Shown here one piece after another: positions 1 to 11,460 of a stretch of 64,000 nt of DNA. Position 1 is the first letter of the stretch. Every line of letters begins with the position of its first letter. Under the pieces are notes generated by a model. It saw only the letters and a program-made list of their open reading frames with translations, ran no database searches and had not been told where the DNA came from. A program made the translations under genes and the position numbers. The stretch comes from Polytrichum commune (Eukaryota > Streptophyta > Polytrichopsida > Polytrichales > Polytrichaceae): assembly GCA_950295325.1 (NCBI GenBank), contig OX485807.1, forward strand, positions 25,331,666 through 25,395,665, read 5' to 3'.

Positions 1-2650
1 AAGAGAGTGAGATCACAAGGACCTCCTTTCAAAGGCTAAACCGCGGTGGTTGTTTACCCTAAGTAACTTTTGAGTTTAGCGTAAGTGGTGCAATCTGGGT
101 GTTTTGGGAGGTGTATGTAACTCAACTCTAACCTCGGATGCACATGGTTCAAATGGCTAAGGAACAGGTAGAGTACTCCATGAAAGTATGTGTATTCTTT
201 GTTGCAAACGTATGTTCATGTTGTACATTATTGTGTGACATAGATAACAATTGGGTTTTGTTGTTATTCATCTCGTGTACGTTACTAACCCTCTCTTTGG
301 ATTTGGTTGGTGGCATGGGCACATGTGAGGCAGACCCTTCACAAATTTGATAGCATTTATAGGTTTTGCATACCAACTTTTGTCAAAAAATAGTGTGTAC
401 ATAGAGCTTAGACATTCTTTAAAGATGAGGAATGTTAGGCAGTATGTTAAGTAATGATAGGACTTTTGAAGTAGTAGTGGACAAGGTTTATACTAGAAAT
501 TGACATACTTTGGATATGAAGTACATTACTTTACATTAAGGGTGCAAAGGTAAAACCTTAGTAAGTAGTTTACTTATGGTTGTTTACTTTCTTAGAGATA
601 TACCATATAGAACCTCCAGTCCCTTTTTAGCAAGGGGCCAACGTGAATAAAGTGTTCGTTCGTAATGTCGATGACCCGATGCCCACTGGACAAGGGGACA
701 TTGGGGCAATACTACTCTCCCCTTTTGAGGATGGGCACTATAGTGACACACTATACTAGTTCCTAGCTAGCCACTAGTGCCTTGAAGATACCGGACATGG
801 TATCCCCCCAAAGGGCTTTGAGGTACCCATACAACAAGGTTAGATATACCAAGAAATGACAATGACCATGGTAAGTAGTTTGATATGCAAGGGAGTAGCC
901 ATGGGAAATGATCCCACCCACCCACCCACCCAGGTTTTGAAAGGTACATGGATATGCAAAGGAATGGTATGGCCTCTTGATAAGAGGATGTATTGCACAA
1001 AGACTAAGCTTGACAACAAGCATGGCTTTAAGCAAGAAAACCCCAGCTCTCTCAGCCATGTCATTCAAACATTTGATGGTAAACTCTTACATTAATTTAC
1101 CTAGCAATTGTCTTCTTTATAAATAAACGACCATATGCTCAAGAAGTCCTAAATGTACATGCATGGAAAGTGGTCATACTTACCATGATGAAAAGGTAAC
1201 AAGGATGTAGATGAATGAAGCAAAATAACCATAGTTATAATCGTGACCCACTTCTCTAACCCATGGTAAAATTAGGGTTTGAAAAAACTTACCATAGGTA
1301 AGAACTCCAATATAAACCCCTAACCCTAAAGGGAGCTTTCTTTTTTTTACCATTCACGCAAGTGTGAGGTGGGGTTGGCTTTGTGTATACTCACTAGAGT
1401 AGTAGATACGTGCTAAAAGTGAGAGAAATTAGGGTTAGCCACCAAGAGGAGTATTCTACTTGGAGAAACTCAAGCATGGCCAAGGAACATGTTTGGACAC
1501 CCATATGTCATTTTGCAATGAGTGTTGTAATTTGAAATACTACAATGCATTTGATGTAGTTTAAATGTGTGCGACATGAATAACAATTGGGTCTTGATGT
1601 TATTTACCTCGTGTACGTAACTATTCCTCAAATGTTTGTTGGTTGGTTGCCTGCGCACAGGTGAGGCAGGCCCTTCACACCTTCAATACAATGATGTATT
1701 GTAATTTTGACATTTTATGCATATCTATTGGTTGAAGTTACTAGGAACATTCCCCCCGTAAGTACTCCATACATGTGGTGGATTAGCTATATGTGCTTTG
1801 AGATGATGCAAGAAGATAGGTGATTAAACTTCCAAGGTATGGAGTAGTCAAAATCAAACATTTGTTCTTGGTACATATTCTTGCAAAGCAAATTAGGTTA
1901 TGACACACATTTTCTATGTTGTACAACACATCCAATTAAGCATAATTGCAAACAACTCTATTATGCAAAATGTTATTGTGTTACCAAATAGGAAGAAGCA
2001 AAAGAAATAGAAATAGTCTTGTGGAAATACCCACCCACCCATCCTTGTATTGCAACAATGAAGTAGTTGAAGAATTTGGCCTCTGAAAAGATGAAGTTCA
2101 AACTTTGTAAAAGTTTTGAAAAATCAACTTTACACTATGTTTTTACTTAGCCATAAATGATTTACACATCCTTTAACAAATAACCCCTACGAACTATTTA
2201 CTTTAGGGTTCAAAAAGGCATGTCTAGAACACATCCACCCTAGATCCAATTGTATGCATCTACAGACAAGGATGTTTGCCTAATCCTATATTAAGGGGAA
2301 GGAGACATGAGAGCCTCCTTTCCAAGGTTAAACTGCAATGATTGTTTAACCTAAGTAACTTCAAGGATTAGTGTGAAAGGTGTTGGGAAGTGCATATATA
2401 TTGCCTCAAGTTTCGAACACTAAAGCTTCAAATGGCTAAGGATCGTGTAAAACACTCAATGGTAGTATTGAGTATGCTTTGATACAAAATGTATGGTTAT
2501 GCCTTAATTTGTTTGTGTGACATAGATAACAATTGGGATATGTTGTTATTCACCTCGTGTGCGTTGCTAACCCTCTCTTTGGATTTGGTTGGTGGCATGG
2601 GCACATGTGAGGCACACCCTTCACAACTTGGACGGCACTCTTAGGTTTTG
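1..2650 (+). repeat. Long-period diverged direct repeat, three copies
   Basis: Three copies of a related block lie at about 20-350, 1440-1685 and 2300-2640. The best conserved part of each carries the words ATAACAATTGGG, CCTCGTGT and TGAGGCA followed by CCCTTCACA, near 240-345, 1575-1675 and 2525-2630. Copies 1 and 3 are alike over more than 300 bases, including CCTCCTTTC and CAAATGGCTAAGGA; copy 2 is more diverged. The spacing is about 1.1-1.3 kb, so this may be an old tandem array of a longer unit. No reading frame is conserved between copies. No gene is seen. Confidence 0.7.
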
Positions 2651-4028
2651 TATATCATATTTATGCAAAAATATTATGTGTATAATGCTTAAATGTATAG
2701 TGAGATACAAGGCATTTTCAATTTGTGATTCAACTTTAAAGTACATTGCAACTAAGTAGTTTTTTTTTATAAATTTTGCTATATATATATATATAACATT
2801 TTGGCATCGAGGCAAGTAAATTAGATACGACTAATTAGAATTGAATAGACCCAAAAACTTGAGAATACATAGTATCCCTTTCTAAATAATATATGCATCT
2901 TCTTTGTTTGCCATTTGGATTTGAGTACTTGAAAAATGTGTCTTTTATGGGATAAATTGTCCAAAGCCACCCATATCCAACAGTGCCCAAAGCAAGCCTA
3001 GGGAACCATAGTAAATGAACTTCAAAACGATGTATTCTAATTTGGTAGATGGACTAGACTCATATGCCGAGGTTTCAAAGGCAATGTACTGTCTAGAAAA
3101 ACAATGAATCCATTTAGCTTGCAACACAAGCCCAAAAATAGATTTGGGCACCCCCTAAATTGTTCCAACATTGGGTTTTCATGGCCCAATCTCAACGATC
3201 GAATCACCCATGATTGGTATAAGAACAAGTTTCAATGCCCTTATTACTTCTTACTCAGTACACGAGGGCGATTTAAGGAAAAACCTGAACTAACACTCAT
3301 TTTAGTGTCCCCAATTGAAAACATGAAAATTGTTGTTAATCCTACTTCTCTCTACATGTTTTCCTTCAAAGGTTAGGAGTATAATCCGCAAATATGCGGC
3401 CTTATTTATGTTGGGGTGGGGGGCTCCACTCACTTGTTTGTGTCAAGGGTGTGCATTACGGAGGGCTTTCCACATGTGCACACAAGGCGTGCTATGCCTC
3501 CACTCAATTTTTTGGGTGACCATGTAATTTGTTTTTTATGGGTTCAATGTACCCTTGATTTTAGTTGTCTGTAATGAGTCAATAAACCAAAATGGGTGTG
3601 CCTATCTCATATCAATTGTGTGGACTTTATGAGTGTATCCATGCTATGTCCTCTTTTGAGGCATCTCCACCAATATCTAACACGGGGACATGTGCTAGCC
3701 AGCGACCAAGCCCCCATGCTAGTACTAGGGTGGAGAATTACACACCTTGCACTCAACAAACACGGGGAGTGATATCATTTGCCTAGAACAATTAGCACAT
3801 TTTGAGCATGTAGTTAAATCTATTTTAGACACATGCCTTTTTGTGTTTGTTCTTAGATAAACACTTGACCACATACCATTCAAATATGGGTGTCCAAATT
3901 TTTGCTATGTTGGATTTAGGCACGCCTGTCATACCAATCCTTGTCCATATGCTCTCAACATCACAACTTTGGAGGTGAGTGATGAGCGGTGATCAATAAT
4001 ATGTGAGCATTGATCAATAACAAGAGAA
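2651..4028. other. No gene seen, AT-rich
   Basis: Short AT-rich sequence with only brief chance reading frames. A short (TA)n run occurs near 2779-2795. I see no conserved domain, RNA gene or clear repeat. Confidence 0.5.
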
Positions 4029-4292
4029 TATCACTATATTCGTTAATTTGGGATTTTTTCAGCATTTTGAGACAGTTACAAATATAAGAACATGGATAAA
4101 ATCACACAGATATTGGAGAATGTTGGAAGATGCAAATACTTTGAAGCGGGTGTTCATATCAACAACCCAATTAAGAACTCATATCAAGATGGTTTAGGTA
4201 GGACGACCCAAACATTAGACCATGTTGTTGTGGTCCATATATTAATTTGAGACAAGAAGAAATCTCAAATTAACGAATATAATGATAGATAT
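4029..4292. mobile_element. Short inverted-repeat element (MITE-like)
   Basis: The left end at about 4029-4058 reads as a near match to the reverse complement of 4260-4290. Both contain ATATTCGTTAATTTG followed by a T-rich or A-rich run. The arms are about 28 bases and enclose about 200 bases with no open frame. No target duplication was recognised, so the exact ends are uncertain. Confidence 0.45.
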
Positions 4293-5014
4293 AAGTTTTT
4301 GTTTTATAATATATTATATGAAATTCAAATAGTATGGCTATAAATGGAATACAAGGGGACATTTGACATTTAATAAATGAGCCCTAAAACCGTGGAATTC
4401 ATGCTCTACATCTTGTCAAGGGATCTATTACAATGTAATTAGTATGGCACTTGTATATCTAGAAACAATCCTTAATATATTAGCGTAGTTTGAATGTTAG
4501 TAAGTGGGCCTCAAATATAGCTACAATTACCTACATATTTTTGAAAGTTCATGAAATCTATATATCAACAATGTACGAAGGTAGATACCTTGAGGATAAG
4601 TAAATTGGTTGGTGAGTGTTGGAGATTTTTGGACATAATCGGTCGAGACCCTGTTGTTTCCAAGTTCAACTGGTTACATGTTGACATCTTCTATGTTTTT
4701 TATTTATTAATTTGAGGCATATTATATAGATTACTCTAAATTGATAGGTAATTTTCCCAAACTCTTGAACTTCAACCAGTCATTTCTCAAACTCAACTGG
4801 TTCATATGTCACTACACTTAATATAATATTTAGTGTCATGTGGTATTTTATGTCACTATGGTAACTTTTCGGATGACGCTTCTTATGAATAAGTGAACAA
4901 ATATCGTCATGGGTGATGGATGAGTTCATCCATTGGCTGAAACCCTACGTTCTCTTATTAGCAACTTGTGATAAGATATTGTCATGGATGATTGAAATGT
5001 GGATGAAAAATCAC
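4293..5014. other. No gene seen
   Basis: AT-rich sequence without a convincing reading frame, RNA gene or repeat that I can identify. Confidence 0.4.
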
Positions 5015-5017
5015 TTG

Positions 5018-5327
5018 CACTAGTAGAAAACTATGTTGAAAAGATCTACAATCAAAATCGGTTGTGGTTCTTTTGACTAACTTGATTTGCAGTTGCTAAA
5101 TGATTGTAGAATTGTTTGTTTTTTGGTTTAGTGACTAAATTTTTAGGAATTTTGGGGCGTGTAATGTATTGTTGGACAAGGTCTTGAAAATATGATTTAA
5201 AAAAATTGAAATCGCAAAATGAAAATCAAATAAATTTGTAATTGTTTAGCAATTGTAGATCAAGTTGGTCAGAAAAACCGCAACCGATTTCGGTTGTGGT
5301 TCTTTTCGGCATAGTTTTCTACTAGTG
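5018..5327. mobile_element. CACTA-superfamily MITE with TTG target duplication
   Basis: The left end begins CACTAGTAGAAAACTATG and the right end is its reverse complement. The terminal inverted repeat continues for about 90 bases with a few mismatches, including shared AATCGGTTG and AACTTGAT words. The 3 bp flanks are TTG on both sides (5015-5017 and 5328-5330). CACTA termini with a 3 bp duplication are the classic signature of the CMC/En-Spm superfamily. At 310 bp it codes for nothing and would need a transposase supplied elsewhere. Confidence 0.88.
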
Positions 5328-5330
5328 TTG

Positions 5331-6146
5331 GTAAGTGACAGTAATTGCAACACTGTAACTCTATAATCCCAAACATTTTTACAAGGAATGACACATGATG
5401 TTGGGTTGAAATTAGTGTTGGTGACACTGCACCGCAGTTTACAATTAGTATTGAGCAAGACAATTAGAATCGGTGATATTAAATATCATATTATTTAGTG
5501 TAGCTGTTGGTTCTCCCTGTGCATTGCCTTGAAAGCATAATTTCGGGAACCAATGCATTATGATTTACAGTGGAGACCAAGCAAATCCCAACACCATAAT
5601 ATCCAAGGAGAATTATGAAACTTTCGGAACACCGATTCAACAACAATTTCCATAAAGGTCCAAGATTGTGCTCAAATAAACAAGATTGTATGGGCTTAAG
5701 ATGTCACATGGAGGTGTTTAAGAATATTGATTGTTATTATTACACGAGAGTCTAGAATGTGTCCCTACTTAAAATAAGCACATTTATTAAGCACATTATT
5801 TCAATCGAAGCACAAATATATGTGCAGCAAATTGTAGAGAGATTTGAGCTCATATAAGTGACTTGGACTCAATGACATTCATCAAATCATCATTGTCATG
5901 CGTGACTTAAATTTTCTTCCTCATTTTAATAGGTTGTGCCAAATATGGATTCAATATCATGAACCAAATAAAGCATAATTTCAAAACTATTGGGGGTTCA
6001 TACGCATCCATCACGTATCCCTTATAAGCACAAGCCTGGTCTTTAAGGGTGAAAAAAATGGTGGGTGAATCACTTATGTAGCTACTGAAGAAAATCGCTA
6101 ACATCGTAACCCTTCCTTTAAACCTCCCTTATGCCAATTACACAAC
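5331..6146. other. No gene seen
   Basis: AT-rich sequence with short frames only. No domain, RNA gene or repeat was recognised. Confidence 0.4.
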
Positions 6147-6149
6147 TTC

Positions 6150-6188
<39 letters not shown>
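6147..6188 (+). repeat. (TTG)n microsatellite
   Basis: About 13 consecutive TTG/TGT trinucleotides. It ends at the left target duplication of the SINE copy that follows. Confidence 0.95.
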
Positions 6189-6200
6189 GCAATAGCTACA

Positions 6201-6460
6201 TGTCTAAGATGACCCTAAACTACCAGGTGATAGTGGAGAGATACCCATGTCCGAATGGAGTGCTTGGCGGTTCGATTCCTGCTGTGAAATCTTCTCTCTA
6301 CTTGATGGAAAAAAACTAGCTAAGTAGGTAGGAAGCCAAGAGCCCACCCACCGCAACGTAAGCAATAAACCCCACCTTGCACCAAGAGGATTCTTGAGCA
6401 GGGTACAGCCAACGGGCTCATATTCACGTCGGATTGCTTGACGTTGGTCATTTAATTTAA
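6201..6460 (+). mobile_element. tRNA-derived SINE copy 1, with 13 bp target duplication
   Basis: The body is flanked by perfect 13 bp direct repeats, TGCAATAGCTACA, at 6188-6200 and 6461-6473. It begins GTCTAAGATGACCCTAAACT and carries a pol III B-box-like GGTTCGATTCC at 6269-6279. The first ~110 bases match the element at 34337. The 3' half (6310-6460) is not shared with that copy and has no poly(A) tail, so this copy has a different tail or a composite 3' end. Confidence 0.8.
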
Positions 6461-6473
6461 TGCAATAGCTACA

Positions 6474-7434
6474 ACATGAGTGAGGGTGGCTGCAAAATTG
6501 GCAAGGACTTCATTGGCAAAATTGGCTATGGTTCTTTAGGATGAGTGAGTGGTAATGCACTATCGGGATTTGGAAGTTGAGAAGCGCATGAGGATATGGA
6601 TGACATTAAAGAGTAAAGAACCCCTAAAAGAAGTAACAATGACTGCAACATTAATGTTACGTACGGCTTGGGTGGCTATGAATTTCCAAGGGATTCCAAA
6701 TTCTGGAGTTACATACAAGCATTCGCACATTGCAATCGGATACGAACCATTCACCCTTCAACCATAACACTCATCTTCAATAGATAGCGAAGAATAAATC
6801 CCTAGTTATTGTGATTTTTCTCACCTTCGTGTAGTGTGTACTTGCAATTGAAATAGTACCCGCGCCATTCGAAGCAATGCCCATACATGCTACTAAATGT
6901 TGACATAGTCTTGGACCAAATATTGCATGGTGGCAAGTTCAAACGCAAATCCCGGAGAGTCATGAACTCAATTATTGCACTAAACCGTCATTAGATGCCA
7001 CACAAGCTAACTTAGCAAGGTTCATGAGACAACGTATACTTAAAAAAATGTCAAATTGAAAAATTATGCACGATTTTGAATTAAACCTATGGAATGAAGT
7101 GAAGTTTTCGAGAGTTTTGTTCTAGGGTTCAGATCTGTGGTTATTTTGTTGCATGATGCCTCAAGATTTTTAAGTCTTTTTAAATTAAATTTCTATGCTT
7201 CATAAGCATGTGAATTTATGATTTGTCATATAGAACTATGAACTTGAATTTGGAAATGCAGAATTTTTTTCCAGCAAATTAGTTCTCACATAATATGATT
7301 ACCATGAGGAGGTTAGCTCCACAAGTTGCCTTCAAATTCCTTCATTTGGAACCCAACTTGTACAAACAAATTGCAATTTTGTTAAGGAAGAGGATACTGT
7401 TAGGTATTATAGCTCCATAAATAAAAGTGTAACA
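6474..7434. other. No gene seen
   Basis: AT-rich sequence. The frame at 6549-6767 (72 residues) has no recognisable domain and is probably chance. Confidence 0.35.
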
Positions 7435-7917
7435 GGGCCACTTCACACACAAGACTGAGAGCCTGTGACCATCTCACCTCAAGCATTCTCATTGGTGGAA
7501 AAGGCGGAGCCGGTCCAAGTTTGCTTCACACTATGCTTGAGGGACCAATGGAGTATGTAAATGCAAGATGGATGCAAAGTCTACATGGATTTCTACATGG
7601 CATCGAATGGATCATGTTTCATGGTCACAAGACTATTTTCAAAAACCACCTCTTGGAGGTAGGCCTAACACAAAACCAGGAGACCATGGCACAATTTCAA
7701 ATGCTCATTTTATCATGTGTGAGGACCCGCATGAATAGAAATTCATTGAAATAGCAATTGGTTGAGGGTCCGGTTACATATGACTTCACATTACACTTGA
7801 GGGTCCGTGACCACACAACATAATTTTGGAGGTCTCTTGGGACAACCTTTGGACACTTTCTTTTGGGCTCTCACAATTTCATGGTCATGGCTCTTGGCTT
7901 GCGTGTGAAGTGGCCCT
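7435..7917. mobile_element. Hairpin MITE family, copy A
   Basis: The ends are inverted GGGCCACTTCACAC: 7435 onward, and GTGTGAAGTGGCCC ending near 7916. The interior has a degenerate central hairpin, ACCACCTC...GAGGTAGGCC, at about 7646-7665, and the word TACATGGATTTCTACATGGC. Two further copies occur at 19013-19511 and 58784-59374. No clean target duplication was seen. It is non-coding. Confidence 0.75.
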
Positions 7918-10900
7918 CACACTACCAGTTTTTAACTTCCTCTCTCAAATCATCCACACACGAATGCTCAATAAGTCCCATTGCACAAAAGTTTGGGAAG
8001 CAACCAACCAAAAACTCATGTATCACTTTGCAAAAATGCACCCGTGCTGAGCTATATATATAGGGGATTATTTAACCACAAATATGCGTTGCACAATCAC
8101 ATGATCTATCAAATTTTGATTTGACATCGCACATATGAAGAGGAGCAAGGTATCAACTTTGTCTTAAAATTGATAAATTCGAGAAGAGGAGCAAGGTATT
8201 AGTTGTGTGTTAGAATTAATAAACTCTTTGTGATCATTTTAACCAATGTGTGGTTGATTCAACAAAATCATGTATATAAATGAAAAAGAGAAAAATATAG
8301 AGGTTTAAAACGTACCCACTAGACATTTCTAAGCTCCAAGGTTTCCACCTCTTCAACACCTATCACCTTGAGCATGGCCACATTTACTCAACCATCTTCA
8401 ACCAAATTCGATGCCCTTAAGCACCCCACTTTTAAGAAGTATGGTATGAAAAATGACCCTATTGGTTGGACAACCCTACGATGCATGCCCTCTTTAACCT
8501 TCCACCCAATGTCGCAACAACAACTGAATGTCTAATAAATGTCAATCATAGGATTTTCCAAGGGCTTCCTTTAACTCCCAATCTTTCAACCAATACAACA
8601 AGCAAATGTAGAGTACCCAAGGGAATATAACAAATGCCAACTTATCCAAAAACTGACCAATCACAACTTTCTTGATCATATACATGGTTACCAAGTAGAG
8701 AGGGGCAAATGTAATTGCCAATTGGAAGGAGAAAGTGGAACATGATCACATCCCAATCGTTCATTCCAAGTGAAACTCTTGTTGTAGACAAATCTATTGA
8801 TGTATACGATATATTTAGTTAATACCAATCTACTTACGACTCTATGATTAATAATGTGGCCATAAGCAAGTGTGTGTGTGGGGGAGGGGGGGGGGTTCTT
8901 GCAACTATATTGATTTTGTATATATTCTAAAATGTAGTGGATACGATGTAAGGAGTTAACAACAATTATTTTTTGAATGTTGAGAATGTTCAAATAAATA
9001 TAAAGGAAACACAAATAGCATGGACCATATAATTAATGTTTTGTTAAAGAATTGGTGTGATTTTATAGTAAATTCATAATTCATTCAAAGATTTGTGAAC
9101 TCATAATATGTGGCCATTAATTCTAAAAAGTTGTAGTTAAACCTCATAATGAAATCACAAGGGCTTCAAGAGACGGGTTCATAATAGATGACCAAAACTC
9201 AATTGAAAACTAACCACTTAAATATCTCATAGGTCACATTTAGGTTTTACTTGTTTAAATCCAAATTCTATAAAGTTTATTCATGGTCTAAGTAGGAGGA
9301 TTCACATGGGATTGAAGCATAAGCCTTCAAGGGGTGTCACGTGTGGCCCTCTATGAAAATCCCTTACATCTTTGTAAGAAAACAATACTTTCAATACGGT
9401 TATTTCTTTTATGGTCAATATTTTTCAAGTTATATAGTGACGTTTGGGTATGAATGGAAACCTTATATTTTCATTATTGGAATTTGTTTTTTAGAATTTA
9501 GGATCAAGAAGATTGCCCTTACAACTGGAGTATCATATTATAAGCAACCACCATTTGCATGATTTGTAACATGTTTCTTGTTACTTTTCAAATGCATAAA
9601 CTAACGAGTGCCAAAATCATTTTGTGAGAGCATAACAAGTGGATGTCAACAACAAATGAACAGTCTAGCCTATATCTCCGAGTGCAATGTTCTTTCCCAT
9701 CCCATCTCTTCCTATCCCGACAAGTCTTTTCCCTACTATGTAACCATTGTCTTATTATCCCTTCCTTTGCTACTCTTAGGGAGTCTCTTCCTTTCGGCTC
9801 CTTACTTCAACGAGGAGTTGTTTAACTTTTTACAACACCCAATGCTTGCAAGAGTTGCAAGTGACCACCTTGCAAATTCCATTATTTGGAAATCCTCTAG
9901 CTTGTAAAAATCTATTTTGTGGCATTTTTGCAACATATGTAAACACATTTTGCAATTGGTTACAAAAATGTGATGTTGTATTAGTTTGCATTCATGTCAC
10001 TCTCCAATAACTATAAAGAGCTGGGCAATTGTATTTTATTGTGGAGGACCTCACGGAAACAAAATTCCTTTATGCTTTAGCTTTTTTGTTTAGTGTAGGG
10101 AACAACATGAGCATCATCATAACCCACCACCTGAAATGAACATCTTAAAGATGCAACACATGAAACAAAACAAAGGCGATTTTGTATTTCGACATTACAA
10201 TCTCAAAAAATCGCCGAGCTTCATGTTTAAAAGAAAAGATCAAAAGTTTATTAGATTAGACGATGGAATGCAATATGGAAGAATCACATAAAGAGGCACA
10301 AATGATCACATGTCAAGGGTTGGAGAAAGAGACAAATTTTGTTTCATCTCACCTTGTCTTGAAGAAGAACAACAATGGTAGGTCATTCTCCTTTGGAAAG
10401 TCTATTCCATGCTCACTCCCAATCTACCTTGTCAATCCATGTTGATAAAGTAATGTCCAACACAAAACCCTCAAATTAAACTCTTTCGCAAATGATGTAG
10501 TCACAATTGCAATACTATCAAATATGAATTTTCATGCATTGAGTTGTCAAAAAAGGGTTTGACAATGTGAGGTCCAAAGTTAGTAGATTCTATCTCCATG
10601 ACATATAATTTTATAATTTGTAACCCTAGGGTTCTCCTTACTATTACAAAATTAAAAACTATGTAGACTTAATTCTACCATCATCACTAAACTCTTGCAT
10701 TGTCAACACAATGTTAGTTTCTCGATCCACACATAGATTGGTTGGTGTGTTGTCCGTGGATGTGAAATATAACAACATAAAGATTTGCTAGTTGTTTGTT
10801 ATAAATCATAACTTGTTGCTCATAATTGCAATTGCATGCCCTTCATAGTGTGTGAGTATTTGTTGGATTTACAAGTCACCTTTTTTTTTCAATCCACAAG

Positions 10901-11376
10901 ATGCCATTCTAGAGAGTTTTTTGTGTTTGCTTTAGAACTAAAACTTTATGTATAAGGGTTTATGCAACAAAAATGATTGCAAGATGACTTTTTTGGATTG
11001 AACTCTATAAACACTTGATGGAGTTGTTTTAGAGCTCTTTCAAGTGTTGCGTGTCACAATATTGTTCTATAGGTCATTTCACCTTGCTATATATTGGCCA
11101 CATGGCTTGATACGAAGTTGAATGGCTAGGGTTTGTCCTTGGGAGTTGTATGTTGAAGGATAAAACATTGGATTCGAAGGAGACTCTCAATATTTGAACA
11201 AAATCGTATGAGCTTTTGGATTCTAAAGTTGCTTTATATATGGCATATACAAAGTGCAAATGTTCTTAGGTGCATTCTATGCATTATTATAGAACATGAT
11301 TTGATAGTTTTTTATGTGATGCTCGCAAATAAAACACATGTAGAAGGACAAAATATACTTGTCGATCTCAACTTGA
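7918..11376. other. No gene supported; AT-rich intergenic
   Basis: A near-duplicate GAGGAGCAAGGTAT occurs at about 8140 and 8185 within a ~50 bp tandem duplication. A G-rich run lies at 8879-8896. Reading frames of up to ~100 residues (for example 9608-9907) show no family features and overlap AT-rich low-complexity sequence. Confidence 0.4.
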
Positions 11377-11460
11377 AAAGAGAAAACCCTTTGGTGGAAA
11401 CCACGTTTCATCATCCTCGGAGGAGCCAACTTTGTGATTTTTGATTTTGATGCCGGCGGC

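Noticed and set aside
1305-1335. Telomere-like CCCTAA words
   Set aside because: Only one or two CCCTAA copies occur; not an interstitial telomere array.
6201-6280. Genuine tRNA gene
   Set aside because: A B-box is present, but there is no cloverleaf or acceptor stem pairing, and flanking target duplications show a SINE.
9608-9907. 99-residue hydrophobic frame
   Set aside because: Low-complexity AT-rich sequence with overlapping alternative frames and no family features.
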